A stretch of DNA of 64,000 bases, from NCBI GenBank assembly GCA_944320765.1, contig CALUIS010000018.1, forward strand, positions 1-64,000. The letters are read 5' to 3'. A program made the position numbers and the translations under genes. Below the pieces are notes generated by a model, which worked only from the letters and a program-made list of their open reading frames with translations, searched no databases and was not told the origin of the DNA. This DNA is from an uncultured Paraprevotella sp. GTDB lineage: Bacteria > Bacteroidota > Bacteroidia > Bacteroidales > Bacteroidaceae. Shown piece after piece: positions 31,472 through 39,683 of the stretch (the stretch's first letter is position 1; each line of letters begins with the position of its first letter).

Positions 31472-32485
31472 ATGAAGAAGAGCATTTTGTTACTGGCTTG
31501 TGCCGCCGCGCTGGCTTCCTGCACGGTGACGCAGAAGACGGCCGTGACTGCTCCCGTAACCGATGTCTCTGTCCGGCAATATCCCACTGTGGCGGACTTG
31601 GAGGTCAAGCCGCAGAAGGTGGAGCGGACTGAAACGTGGCCTTTCGTGCCTTTCAACTGGGGGCAGCCCACAATGAAGGTGAGAAAGGGCAACATGGTGG
31701 CCGACTTGTTGGCGGAAAACGGCGCGGACGTGCTGCTGGAGCCGCAGACGGTGTTTACCAAGCGTTTCTTAGGACCCCGCAAACTGACCGTCACGGGATA
31801 TGCCGCCACGTTCAGCAACTTCCGCAAGGCCACGAAGGAGGACTTGGAGGCATTGGACATGGCAGTCCCGGCGCATGAGAAGAAGGTCTACAACCTGGCG
31901 CAGCGCGAGACCGCAGTGGCCATGGGGGAGACGGACTCTCCTGAGGCCGAAAAGAACGCTTCCAAGAAAACGGACTGGAAGCTTAGCGTGGGATGGACGG
32001 CCAGCAGGGCCAAGGGAAGTCATGATGATGGTTTTAGTTTTAACTCTGGCTACATGGCAGAATTGGAATTCCGCAAGCCGATTAAATATGGTATATTCTG
32101 GGGCATGAAGACCGGATTCTGGAGCCGTGGCTTCTATTACAATGATAATACATATTGGGATGACTATATGATGAGAATCCACGTATGGAAGTTCCAGCCG
32201 ATTAACTTTGGTTACAAGTATGAATTGAACCGTAAGTTGGCATTTACGGCTCATATCGGTGCTTATTTTGATGTGTGGATGGCCGAGAGTGGCGACTCTC
32301 CATCGGGGAATTGGGATGTTTTTTCCGATTATAATGATAATGCTTGCGATGTGGGCATTCAGTTCGGACTGGGAGTGGAATATGCCCGTTGGGCCTTGGA
32401 TTTCAATATCGACCGGGGCTGTAGGGAACGGATGGACGACCTCCACCAGCGTAGCATCTCATTGTCCTTGGGCTACGTGTTTTGA
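31472..32485 (+). CDS. lipoprotein-domain plus outer-membrane barrel fusion
   Basis: 337 aa. Lipoprotein signal MKKSILLLACAAALASC (Cys17), then residues ~35-135 homologous to the preceding 133-aa protein, a linker rich in Glu/Lys (about 140-165), and a C-terminal beta-barrel-like half (KLSVGWTASRAKGSH, FWGMKTGFWSRGFYY, AFTAHIGAYFDVWM) ending LSLGYVF. A lipid-anchored N terminus followed by a barrel is unusual. It starts four bases after the previous stop. Function unknown. Confidence 0.75.
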   Translation: MKKSILLLACAAALASCTVTQKTAVTAPVTDVSVRQYPTVADLEVKPQKVERTETWPFVPFNWGQPTMKVRKGNMVADLLAENGADVLLEPQTVFTKRFLGPRKLTVTGYAATFSNFRKATKEDLEALDMAVPAHEKKVYNLAQRETAVAMGETDSPEAEKNASKKTDWKLSVGWTASRAKGSHDDGFSFNSGYMAELEFRKPIKYGIFWGMKTGFWSRGFYYNDNTYWDDYMMRIHVWKFQPINFGYKYELNRKLAFTAHIGAYFDVWMAESGDSPSGNWDVFSDYNDNACDVGIQFGLGVEYARWALDFNIDRGCRERMDDLHQRSISLSLGYVF

Positions 32486-32506
32486 TAGTTCCATATAAAA
32501 ATAGGG

Positions 32507-32545
32507 AAAGGCGGGCTGGCGGCGTTCCGGCCCGCCTTTCTTGTA
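32507..32545 (+). terminator. terminator of the lipoprotein pair
   Basis: AAAGGCGGGC (32507-32516) pairs exactly with GCCCGCCTTT (32530-32539), followed by CTTGT. The T-run is short but the stem is strong and directly follows the operon. Confidence 0.75.
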
Positions 32546-32627
32546 TCAGGGCATGTGGAACTGCCGTTATTGGCGGAATTTATGATTCTTTTTCCTTCCG
32601 TCTGCATCAAGGTATGCTTTATTTCTG

Positions 32628-32635
32628 TATATTTG
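32628..32635 (+). promoter_or_regulatory. -7 box of the beta-barrel gene at 32.7 kb
   Basis: TATATTTG followed by C, 53 bases before the ATG at 32689; no clear TTG at the usual distance. Confidence 0.5.
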
Positions 32636-32688
32636 CTTCGCGATGCGGAAAGGACGCGTCGTGACGTTTCATTTAAAGAACCTGGTTT

Positions 32689-33270
32689 ATGAAGAAAATC
32701 TTATTGACGTTCGTGGCGGCCTTCCTGATGGGGACGACCGCCGTGAACGCGCAGAAATGGGGCGGACAGTTCATCGTCCGCGGCGGTTTCGCGACCAACA
32801 ATTTCAAGGGAGAACATACGCGCGGCATCGACATGCTGCCGAGCTATAACATTGGTGTGGATTTCAACAAGACGTTCCACAAGGGGGCGTACTGGAATAC
32901 CGGACTGATGCTGGGCACTCGGGGGTTCGATGTGGACAAGAGCAGCGCGAAGTTCCGCGCCCATAACTTCAACATCCCTTTCACGTTGGGCTATAAGTAC
33001 GACCTGACCGACAACCTGGCTCTGGACGGCCGTTTCGGCGCGTTCTTCGGCGTGGACATGGCGGGCAAGTACAAACTCGGAGACGAGGATGTGAAGATTG
33101 GGGATATCGACCACTACAAGCGTTGCGACGGCGGCATCATGCTCGGCCTGGGCGTCTGGTTCAAGCGCGTCAACTTCGACTATCTGTTCAAGCGTGGCTT
33201 CGGCGAGGTTTGGGACGAAGGACCTGCCGGGGCAGTGAACCATACCATCCGGATCGGTTACGCATTTTGA
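32689..33270 (+). CDS. outer-membrane beta-barrel protein
   Basis: 193 aa. Signal peptide MKKILLTFVAAFLMGTTAVN-AQ, then strands such as GGQFIVRGGFATNNF, IGVDFNKTFHKGAYW, FNIPFTLGYKYDL and GVWFKRVNFDYLFKRGF, ending TIRIGYAF with terminal Phe. Same general fold class as the C-terminal half of the product at 31472-32485 and possibly a paralogue of it (shared GYKY and RG-type motifs). Only three bases separate it from gph, which may be co-transcribed. Confidence 0.8.
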   Translation: MKKILLTFVAAFLMGTTAVNAQKWGGQFIVRGGFATNNFKGEHTRGIDMLPSYNIGVDFNKTFHKGAYWNTGLMLGTRGFDVDKSSAKFRAHNFNIPFTLGYKYDLTDNLALDGRFGAFFGVDMAGKYKLGDEDVKIGDIDHYKRCDGGIMLGLGVWFKRVNFDYLFKRGFGEVWDEGPAGAVNHTIRIGYAF

Positions 33271-33273
33271 GCC

Positions 33274-33954
33274 ATGGAAAGGGTGACTACGGTGGTGTTT
33301 GATTTGGACGGCACGCTGCTCAATACGTTGGACGACCTGGCCGACAGCACGAACCATGCGCTGGAACGGTTCGGCTTTCCGCGCCGCACGCTCGATGAGG
33401 TGCGCCGCTTCGTGGGCAACGGCGTGCGCAAGCTGATGGAGCGGGCCGTGCCGGACGGGGCTTCCAACCCTGAGTTTGAGGCGGTGTTCGACTGTTTCAA
33501 GCGGCATTATGTGACGCACTGCATGGTGAAGACGGACTTGTATCCGGGCATTCCGGAACTGCTGGAGCGGCTGAAGGCGGCGGGATATAAGTTGGGCATC
33601 GTGTCGAACAAGCTGCAGGGCGGGGTGGACGAGTTGTACGCCCATTATTTCCGCAGCACGGTGCAGGTGGCCGTGGGCGAGCGCGAGGGCGTGCGCCGCA
33701 AGCCGGCCCCCGACATGGTAGAGCTGGCCCTGGAGGAGCTGGGGGCGGCAAAGGAGGAGGCGGTCTACGTGGGGGATTCCGATGTGGATGTGGCCACGGC
33801 CGCTGCTGCCGGACTGCCTTGCATCTCCGTCTTGTGGGGATTCCGCGACCGGGATTTCCTGCTGCGGCACGGGGCTTCGTGCTTCGCGGAAACGCCGGAG
33901 GAGGTGTTCGGCATCTTGCAGTCGGGAACGTTTTTCCGGGAGAAGGGGAGATGA
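33274..33954 (+). CDS. gph: HAD-family phosphoglycolate phosphatase
   Basis: 226 aa. HAD motif I VVFDLDGTLLNT (8-19), motif II LGIVSNK, motif III Lys in RRKPAPD, and motif IV VYVGDSDVDVATA. Helical cap at ~20-90. It most likely removes phosphate from 2-phosphoglycolate formed in DNA repair, though close HAD relatives act on other sugars or pyrophosphate. It overlaps nothing and is followed by a palindrome array whose last two units form a terminator. Confidence 0.88.
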   Translation: MERVTTVVFDLDGTLLNTLDDLADSTNHALERFGFPRRTLDEVRRFVGNGVRKLMERAVPDGASNPEFEAVFDCFKRHYVTHCMVKTDLYPGIPELLERLKAAGYKLGIVSNKLQGGVDELYAHYFRSTVQVAVGEREGVRRKPAPDMVELALEELGAAKEEAVYVGDSDVDVATAAAAGLPCISVLWGFRDRDFLLRHGASCFAETPEEVFGILQSGTFFREKGR

Positions 33955-33960
33955 TGAAAT

Positions 33961-34047
33961 TACCAAGCCCTGGTAGCTCATTACCAAGGCTTGGTAATCT
34001 CGTACCAAGGTCTGGTATTTTGATTACCAGACCTTGGCCTCGTTTTT
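33961..34047 (+). repeat. four-unit TACCAAG palindrome array, including gph terminator
   Basis: Units at 33961-33975, 33982-33996, 34003-34017 and 34025-34037 start 21-22 bases apart. Unit 2 (TACCAAGGCTTGGTA) is a palindrome about a central base. Units 1 and 2 pair with 12 of 13 matches; units 3 and 4 pair 13 of 13 (loop TTTTGAT) and are followed by CCTCGTTTTT, so the last pair can act as gph's intrinsic terminator. The regular spacing is more than a terminator needs. Confidence 0.85.
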
Positions 34048-34093
34048 GGTAGAACGATGCGGGGGCGGGAATGTCCGGCCTGCCGCTTTGGGG

Positions 34094-34795
34094 TCAGTCC
34101 TCGAGCGAATAGTCGATGGTTGTCACCACGCGCACTTGTTTGATGTACGGCGTGTTCGGGTCGCGGTCGGTGATGGAGAACTGCCCTTGGTTGGCCCGCT
34201 GGATGCCGCCCAGCTTGCTGCCTGAGTCCTTGGCGAACTTTTCGGCGGCGGTGCGGGCGTTCTTGGTGGCGTCCTCGATCATCTGGGGTTTGATGTCGTT
34301 CAGGCTCGTATAGTCGTACGACACGTTGTAGCGGTAGTCGCCCGAGGTGATGGCCACGCCCTGCTTGAGCAGCTCGCTCTGTTCGTTGATGAGGTTGCGC
34401 ACCAGGTCCACCTGTCGTGAGGTGACGGTGATGACGGTGGTCACGTTGTAGCGGTAGGGCTGCGGCGTGTTGTTGTAGCGGTCGGCCCGGGTGTCGATGA
34501 TTTCGGGGGCGTTCACGCTGATTTCTTCCGCCTTGATGCCCTTCTCCTTCAGGAAGGCCGTGATTTTCCCGTTGGTTTCTTTGATTTCATTGTAGAGCGA
34601 GCCGAGGTCGTTGCCCAGCACCTTGTAGGTGAGCGGCCACGTCACCTTGTCGGCCTTGACTTCCATTTCGGCCAGTCCCTTAACGGTGACCACGCGGCTT
34701 CGGGAGGAGAAATCACTGAGTCCGTCCCGGACGAACCATCCGCCCACGATGAGTCCCACGGCGAGGATGGCGGCTTCAAATAACCAGTTTTTCAT
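34094..34795 (-). CDS. SIMPL-domain (DUF541) envelope protein
   Basis: 233 aa. A single N-terminal membrane/signal segment (MKNWLFEAAILAVGLIVGGW), then a SIMPL/DUF541 domain (VVTVKGLAEMEVKADKVTWP, ITVTSRQVDLVRNLINEQSE, DATKNARTAAEKFAKDSGSK). Probably periplasmic and membrane-anchored. Members are linked to envelope stress or oxidative protection but lack a defined activity. It has its own -7 box at 34865-34858. Confidence 0.88.
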   Translation of the reverse strand: MKNWLFEAAILAVGLIVGGWFVRDGLSDFSSRSRVVTVKGLAEMEVKADKVTWPLTYKVLGNDLGSLYNEIKETNGKITAFLKEKGIKAEEISVNAPEIIDTRADRYNNTPQPYRYNVTTVITVTSRQVDLVRNLINEQSELLKQGVAITSGDYRYNVSYDYTSLNDIKPQMIEDATKNARTAAEKFAKDSGSKLGGIQRANQGQFSITDRDPNTPYIKQVRVVTTIDYSLED

Positions 34796-34857
34796 ACGTT
34801 AAAGTTTTTACGGGGTGATACATTGCGGCGGCTGTCTGATGGTTGTGCCGCCTGGGA

Positions 34858-34865
34858 CAAATATA
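34858..34865 (-). promoter_or_regulatory. -7 box of the SIMPL gene
   Basis: TATATTTG on the minus strand, 62 bases before the ATG. The leader contains a GGCGGC/GCCGCC 6-bp hairpin (about 34829-34853). Confidence 0.5.
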
Positions 34866-34940
34866 CGGTTATTCTTCGGGAGTAGCGGTGCGTTTTATTT
34901 CATTTTTCCATTTCTTTCCTTTTATTTGCACGTCCGGGCA

Positions 34941-35056
34941 TAAAAAAAGAAGGTGCATCGTGGATTACGACACACCCTCTAATAACAAAGCCCCAGCTTG
35001 TGAAAGTCGGGGCTTTGTGCGTAAAAGAAAGAAGGTGTGCATTTCGACACACCTTC
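34941..35056 (-). terminator. three stacked hairpins ending the GH31 operon
   Basis: In transcription order on the minus strand: GAAGGTGTG/CACACCTTC (35056-35031) followed by TTTCTTTT; AAAGCCCC/GGGGCTTT (35016-34987); and GGTGTGTCGT/ACGATGCACC with two mismatches (34976-34952) followed by TTCTTTTTTT. The first and third resemble each other (GGTGTGTCG). Together they should end the operon and insulate the SIMPL promoter. Confidence 0.75.
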
Positions 35057-35069
35057 GGAATAGGGATGC

Positions 35070-35252
35070 TTACCATAGACTCCAATCATTCCGGTTCGCG
35101 TCGGCCTCGTTCACGTGGAATTCTGCCGCGCTGCCGCCGAAGCCGATTCCAAGGTCTTGGGCGTTTACGCTTGTCGGGGATGCGGCTATCATGGCCGTCG
35201 TTTCCACCGGGATGCAGCCCGTGGCGGGCGTTACATAGGCTTTCTTTTTCAT
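35070..35252 (-). CDS. 60-aa peptide of the MKKKxYxxP type
   Basis: 60 aa, start MKKKAYVTPATGCIPVETTA, middle MIAASPTSVNAQDLG, end ANRNDWSLW. Short proteins with this opening (MKK.Y..P, then E and an A.SPT block) are common, unnamed and mostly unannotated in Bacteroidales, often downstream of exported enzymes. It begins 13 bases after the large GH31 gene's stop and is followed at once by a terminator, so it is the last gene of the glycan operon. Function unknown. Confidence 0.7.
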   Translation of the reverse strand: MKKKAYVTPATGCIPVETTAMIAASPTSVNAQDLGIGFGGSAAEFHVNEADANRNDWSLW

Positions 35253-35265
35253 GTCTGTCCGGATT

Positions 35266-38200
35266 TTATGGGTTAACCGTTTTCTGTCCGCCCACGATGT
35301 AGATGCCTTTGGGCAGGCCGTCCAAGGCCTGGGATTTTCTGACGTGGCTTTTCATCTTCATGCCGTTGAGGGTGTACACGTCCACGGTCTTCTCCGCCCC
35401 GGCGGCATCCCCGAGGATGGCCTCCACGCCGGTGGGTACGCCATCGATGCTGATGCGCAGGCGGTTCACCTGATTCGCCGGATTCGAGTCCAGCGTGATG
35501 TAGGCGCGGTAGCCTTTTACGCTGACATCGGTGTCGGCCAGATAGAACATGTCGTCAGCGATGAAGAACTCGCCGCTGCGGATGGTCATCGGACTGTAAG
35601 TGCCGATGAAGTTCACGCCGTCTATCGTCGTCCTCGTGCTTCCCGTGCGGGTGACTGCTGCGTCATGCAGCGTCATTTCCGTGGCGGATGCCAGAGGTTT
35701 GACCAGATAAGGCACACCGGCTTCGATGCGGTCGGCATCGGTGAAGTCCAGCGTCCAGCTGTTGCCGTCCTTCTCCACGGAGGAGAGGGCTTTCACCGCG
35801 CTGAAGCGGGCTTCCGTCTCGGCTTGGCTCAGGCTGAACGGCACGCAGAACGTGTTCCAACGGTCGGCCTCCAGCGTGCGTACGAGGTGGATGTCCGTCA
35901 TGCCTTCCGTCCCCGGGGTGTAGGCTTCCGTCTCGTCCAGTTCCAGCACGGGGTTGTCCACGCGGTAGAGGCGGAAGTTGTCGATTTTGTACCATGTCTC
36001 AGCCGGAGCACCCGATGTGGCTACGCCGATGGTGAGCGGTTCGTGCGCGTCCGTCACGGTGAAGTCGAGGGCTATGGTCTGCAGCGGATACATGTCGTTG
36101 TTGCCCACGGAGAGAACCTGGTCCTTGAAGTAGGCCACGGCATTGCCGGCGAACAGGCGTTGGTCTCCCACACGCTTCTGGCCGTCCCATTTGTCGGCGG
36201 CGTGCATGTCCACCGTCAGCCGGTAGGTACCGGCGGGCAGGTTGCTGATGGCCTGGCTGATTTCGGCGTTCTTGCCGCTGTTCGCCCCGTCCCATACGCC
36301 GAAGATGTACTTGCCGTCCGTGGCTACGGGGTCGCCGTTGCCGCCACCCGCGTTCACGCCCCACCAGTTGGTGTTGCAGTCCGTGTCCCATCCCTTGGGG
36401 GCGGTTTGTGTCAGGGTTGTCCCGTCTTCCTCGAAGCTGGGATTCTGGATGTAGTCCGCCGTGATGTCTTCCAGCCCGACAGGCTGGTCCTTGCTGTCCA
36501 GCACCACTTGCGTCTCCGTCCCGTCGTACTTCACGATAGCTTCATATTGCGTGGCGTGCAGGTCGCCCGTTCCGCGGCGGGTGGACACCTTGACGATGCG
36601 GAAGGTGCGGTTTTCCAACATGCCGTCGAACTTTCCGCTGCGTGCGCCGATGGTCAGCGTCTGTGTGTCGTCGTCCCATGTGAAGGGGATTTCCGTGCAG
36701 GCACCGTTCTCGTAATTGTAGTTGTCGTTCTCGTCCTCATAGAGGGTGAAGCTGCCGTCGGCTCCCGGGTAGACGCGGATTTCGAGGTTGTCCCAAGGTT
36801 TCTCGGTGGAGTACTGCACGTCCGGTCCCCAGGGCAGGATGCTGCCGGCCTTCACGTAGAGCGGGATGATGTCCATGTTCGCCCGCTTGTTCACGGTCTG
36901 TCCGCCGTCGAGGCTTTCGCCCGTCCAGAAATCGATCCACTTCGTGCCGCCCGGCAGGTAGACATCGCGGCTGGATACGGCATCCTGTACCACAGGGGCC
37001 ACAAGGAAGGCATCGCCGAACATGTATTCGTCCTTCACGTCATAGCCGTCCTTGTCGCTGTTGAAGGCGACGGCCAAGGCGCGCATGAAAGTGGCGTCGT
37101 TCTTGGACACCTGCAAGGCCGTGCTGTAGAGGTAGGGCAGCATGCGGTAGCGCATCTTCACGTACTTCAGAATGTGGTCGTAGTCGCCCAGCCCGTCGTC
37201 CGCGCTGCCGAACTGCCAAATCTCGCGCGGGGTGTTGGTGCCGTGGAAGCGCATCATCGGCGTGAAGGTGCCGAACTGCATCCAGCGCATGTAGAGCCGC
37301 CGCCAGTTGGCATCGCCGACACCTTTGTAGCCGCCCGTGAAGAAGCCGCCGATGTCGCTGTTCCAGTACGGGATGCCGCAGACGGAAAGGTTGCAGGCCG
37401 CCGGAATCTGGGCCGCGAAGTTCTGCCAGCTGGCTGTCACGTCGCCGCTCCAGGTGTTGGCCCCGTAGCGTTGCTGTCCGGCAAAGGCCGAGCGGGTCAG
37501 GATGGACACGCGCTTGCCGGCCAGATACGGGTCGCCTTGGGCTTCCAGCGCACGGTGATGGTCGGCCACGCCGCCCACGTGGGCGATGGGGAAGGCGTTG
37601 CGCAGGCTGCGCCAGGTGCGCCCTTCGCCGCTCACGTAGTCCAGGTCGGACTCTTGCCAGTTGGTGTAGTCCGGTTCGGTGGAGTCCATCCAATAGGCAT
37701 CGATGCCCTTGCTGATGAGTCCGTTGTAGAGATACTTCCAATAGATATCCCGCGCCCCCGCGTCATACACGTCGTAGGGCTGCACGCCTTGGTTCCACGG
37801 GTAGCTGTTGATGGGGATGAGCCGCCCCAGGGCTTCCAGCTCGTTGCCGGCCTCGGTATCGCGCCCGAAGTTGGCCCAAATGGAAATCATCAGTTTGGCG
37901 TTCTGTCCGTGTACGTGGTCGATCATCGCTTCCGCGTCGCTGTAAGCCGGGTTCAGGAAGGCCAGGGCGTTCCATTGGTTGTCACCGCCCCAGTACTGCC
38001 AGTCCTGCACGATGCAGTCGATGGGTACGCCCAGTTCGCGGTATTTGTCGATGACTTCCCGCACTTCGGTGGTGCTGGTGTAGCGTTCCTTGCTCTGGTA
38101 GAGGCCGAAACTCCACAAGGGAATCATCGGGGACTTGCCCGTCAGCTCGCGCATGGCGGCCAGCACTTCTCCGCTTTCATCGCCGGCCAGCACGTAGTAG

Positions 38201-39639
38201 TCGATTTCCGTGCCGGTGGACTGGAAGCGGGTGCCTTCCGCATTGTCCGTGAACGTGGTGGGCGAGTAGTTGTCCCAGAAGAGGGCATAGTTCTTGGTGG
38301 ACTGGAAGTAGGGGATGCACACTTTCATGTTGTCCTGCGCCAGGGTGAAGGTCAGGCCGCGGCGGTTCAGGTTACCGTCCTGTATCTGCCCCATGCCGTA
38401 GATTTGCTCGTCCTCGTCCAGTTCGAAGGTGGTGGCAATCTGGTAGCTGTCGTAGGGACCGTCTTTCTTGGGGAAGAACGTGGTGCCACCTGCCTTCTCG
38501 CGGAGCAGTTCGGCCCCGTTGTAGCGGAGCACTTCCACTTGCCCCGTGGCGAGATGGTAGACCACTTTCACCTTGGCGGTGTTCAGGGTCACCGTATGGT
38601 TTTCCGGGTCCTCCGTCACGTCGGACACCCGTCCGGCCTGTGGCGTGGCGATGACGGAAAGGCTCTTCTTGTCGATGTCCGCCGTGTAGTTTTTTACCAC
38701 GCGCACGATGTCGTCGGCGTAGAGCATGATGTTGACGTACTGGTCGTTCAACCGGGCTTGGATGCCGTAGTCTGTTTTTTCGTAAGAATAGGTGGTGACG
38801 GTCGCTTCATAGCTGTCTGTCGCTTCACGCAACTCTTCCAGCATGTCGAAGGCCGCCGTGTAGTCCGTGGCTTCTCCGGTGGAGATGATGCCCTGGGCTT
38901 TGTTGATGGCGGTTTCCACGGCGTCCTTGGAGTCCGAGGCGGCATCTCCTTCGATGGCGGTCTGGGCTTCCTGAATGGCCTGGCCCAGCAAGTCCTTGAT
39001 TTCCGTGGTCAGGCCTTCAGCCGTGTAACCGAACGTCTCCAGTAGTTTCGGATAGGCCACTGCCGCCTCATATTTTGCGTAGTAGCCTACGTTGGAGATG
39101 GTAGAGCTATTGCCTGTGGAAGTCAGTCCCATGCAGTTGATGAAGTTTTGTCCTTGGGAGGAGAGAAGGATCATGGGGCTGGTGTAGTCCATGTTCGGGT
39201 TGAGGGTGGCGGTGTTCCGGATGTCCCACAGCACGAGGGTCGTGCCATCGCCGTTGTCCACGCTGTATGCCGGGGCAGTCTGTCCGCTGTTGTTGAAGCC
39301 GTTGAACCACCAGATGTAGCTGCTGCCCGTGGCTGCGGACAAGTCGGTGCCTTGTACGAGGAACCAGTCCTGCGTGTTGTCGATGTAGTAAGCCCCGTCC
39401 TTCTGTTTGTCCATCTGGAAGGCGATGTTGTTGGTACCCGGTGCGTTGACGGTGAACGTATTGTCCTCGTCATTGTAGCTGAAGGCCGTTTGCGGGGCGC
39501 GTCCGGCATCTCCGGTCACGTAGTCGCGGCAATGGAAGCGGTAGACTTCCTGCGCGATCATTTCGTTGGCGGCCAGTCCGAGCACGCCGAGCGTGAAGCA
39601 ACGGAACAGGTAACGCCGTGGAATCAAAGTCATTTTCAT
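35266..39639 (-). CDS. multidomain GH31 glycosidase with C-terminal binding and sorting-like domains
   Basis: 1457 aa. Signal peptide near the N terminus, an N-terminal beta domain (~30-190), a helical FIVAR/GA-like segment (~200-285, LLGQAIQEAQTAIEGDA), then the GH31 core (~300-1030): GH31 N-domain, catalytic barrel with nucleophile Asp in YWMDSTEPD (near 650) and acid/base Asp in WSGDVTASW (near 730), and C-terminal beta domains. After that come a carbohydrate-binding-like module (~1060-1210, YIQNPSFEEDG...WYKIDNFRLYRV) and a terminal domain ending LPKGIYIVGGQK. It probably removes alpha-linked glucose or xylose from a glycan; DWQYWG in the barrel resembles alpha-xylosidase-type members. 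Second gene of the operon. Confidence 0.88.
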   Translation of the reverse strand: MKMTLIPRRYLFRCFTLGVLGLAANEMIAQEVYRFHCRDYVTGDAGRAPQTAFSYNDEDNTFTVNAPGTNNIAFQMDKQKDGAYYIDNTQDWFLVQGTDLSAATGSSYIWWFNGFNNSGQTAPAYSVDNGDGTTLVLWDIRNTATLNPNMDYTSPMILLSSQGQNFINCMGLTSTGNSSTISNVGYYAKYEAAVAYPKLLETFGYTAEGLTTEIKDLLGQAIQEAQTAIEGDAASDSKDAVETAINKAQGIISTGEATDYTAAFDMLEELREATDSYEATVTTYSYEKTDYGIQARLNDQYVNIMLYADDIVRVVKNYTADIDKKSLSVIATPQAGRVSDVTEDPENHTVTLNTAKVKVVYHLATGQVEVLRYNGAELLREKAGGTTFFPKKDGPYDSYQIATTFELDEDEQIYGMGQIQDGNLNRRGLTFTLAQDNMKVCIPYFQSTKNYALFWDNYSPTTFTDNAEGTRFQSTGTEIDYYVLAGDESGEVLAAMRELTGKSPMIPLWSFGLYQSKERYTSTTEVREVIDKYRELGVPIDCIVQDWQYWGGDNQWNALAFLNPAYSDAEAMIDHVHGQNAKLMISIWANFGRDTEAGNELEALGRLIPINSYPWNQGVQPYDVYDAGARDIYWKYLYNGLISKGIDAYWMDSTEPDYTNWQESDLDYVSGEGRTWRSLRNAFPIAHVGGVADHHRALEAQGDPYLAGKRVSILTRSAFAGQQRYGANTWSGDVTASWQNFAAQIPAACNLSVCGIPYWNSDIGGFFTGGYKGVGDANWRRLYMRWMQFGTFTPMMRFHGTNTPREIWQFGSADDGLGDYDHILKYVKMRYRMLPYLYSTALQVSKNDATFMRALAVAFNSDKDGYDVKDEYMFGDAFLVAPVVQDAVSSRDVYLPGGTKWIDFWTGESLDGGQTVNKRANMDIIPLYVKAGSILPWGPDVQYSTEKPWDNLEIRVYPGADGSFTLYEDENDNYNYENGACTEIPFTWDDDTQTLTIGARSGKFDGMLENRTFRIVKVSTRRGTGDLHATQYEAIVKYDGTETQVVLDSKDQPVGLEDITADYIQNPSFEEDGTTLTQTAPKGWDTDCNTNWWGVNAGGGNGDPVATDGKYIFGVWDGANSGKNAEISQAISNLPAGTYRLTVDMHAADKWDGQKRVGDQRLFAGNAVAYFKDQVLSVGNNDMYPLQTIALDFTVTDAHEPLTIGVATSGAPAETWYKIDNFRLYRVDNPVLELDETEAYTPGTEGMTDIHLVRTLEADRWNTFCVPFSLSQAETEARFSAVKALSSVEKDGNSWTLDFTDADRIEAGVPYLVKPLASATEMTLHDAAVTRTGSTRTTIDGVNFIGTYSPMTIRSGEFFIADDMFYLADTDVSVKGYRAYITLDSNPANQVNRLRISIDGVPTGVEAILGDAAGAEKTVDVYTLNGMKMKSHVRKSQALDGLPKGIYIVGGQKTVNP

Positions 39640-39683
39640 GCGGTAAATGTATTAAAAGGTTAATTTGTCATTTCGTTGTCGGC

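Noticed and set aside
33961..34037. Possible CRISPR array
   Set aside because: Four short palindromes with 6-7-base gaps; no spacers of normal length, no cas genes in the window.
35251..39045. 1264-codon open frame on the plus strand
   Set aside because: Exact antisense of the GH31 gene. The translation is His/Val/Arg-rich without motifs, as expected for a shadow of a GC-rich coding strand.
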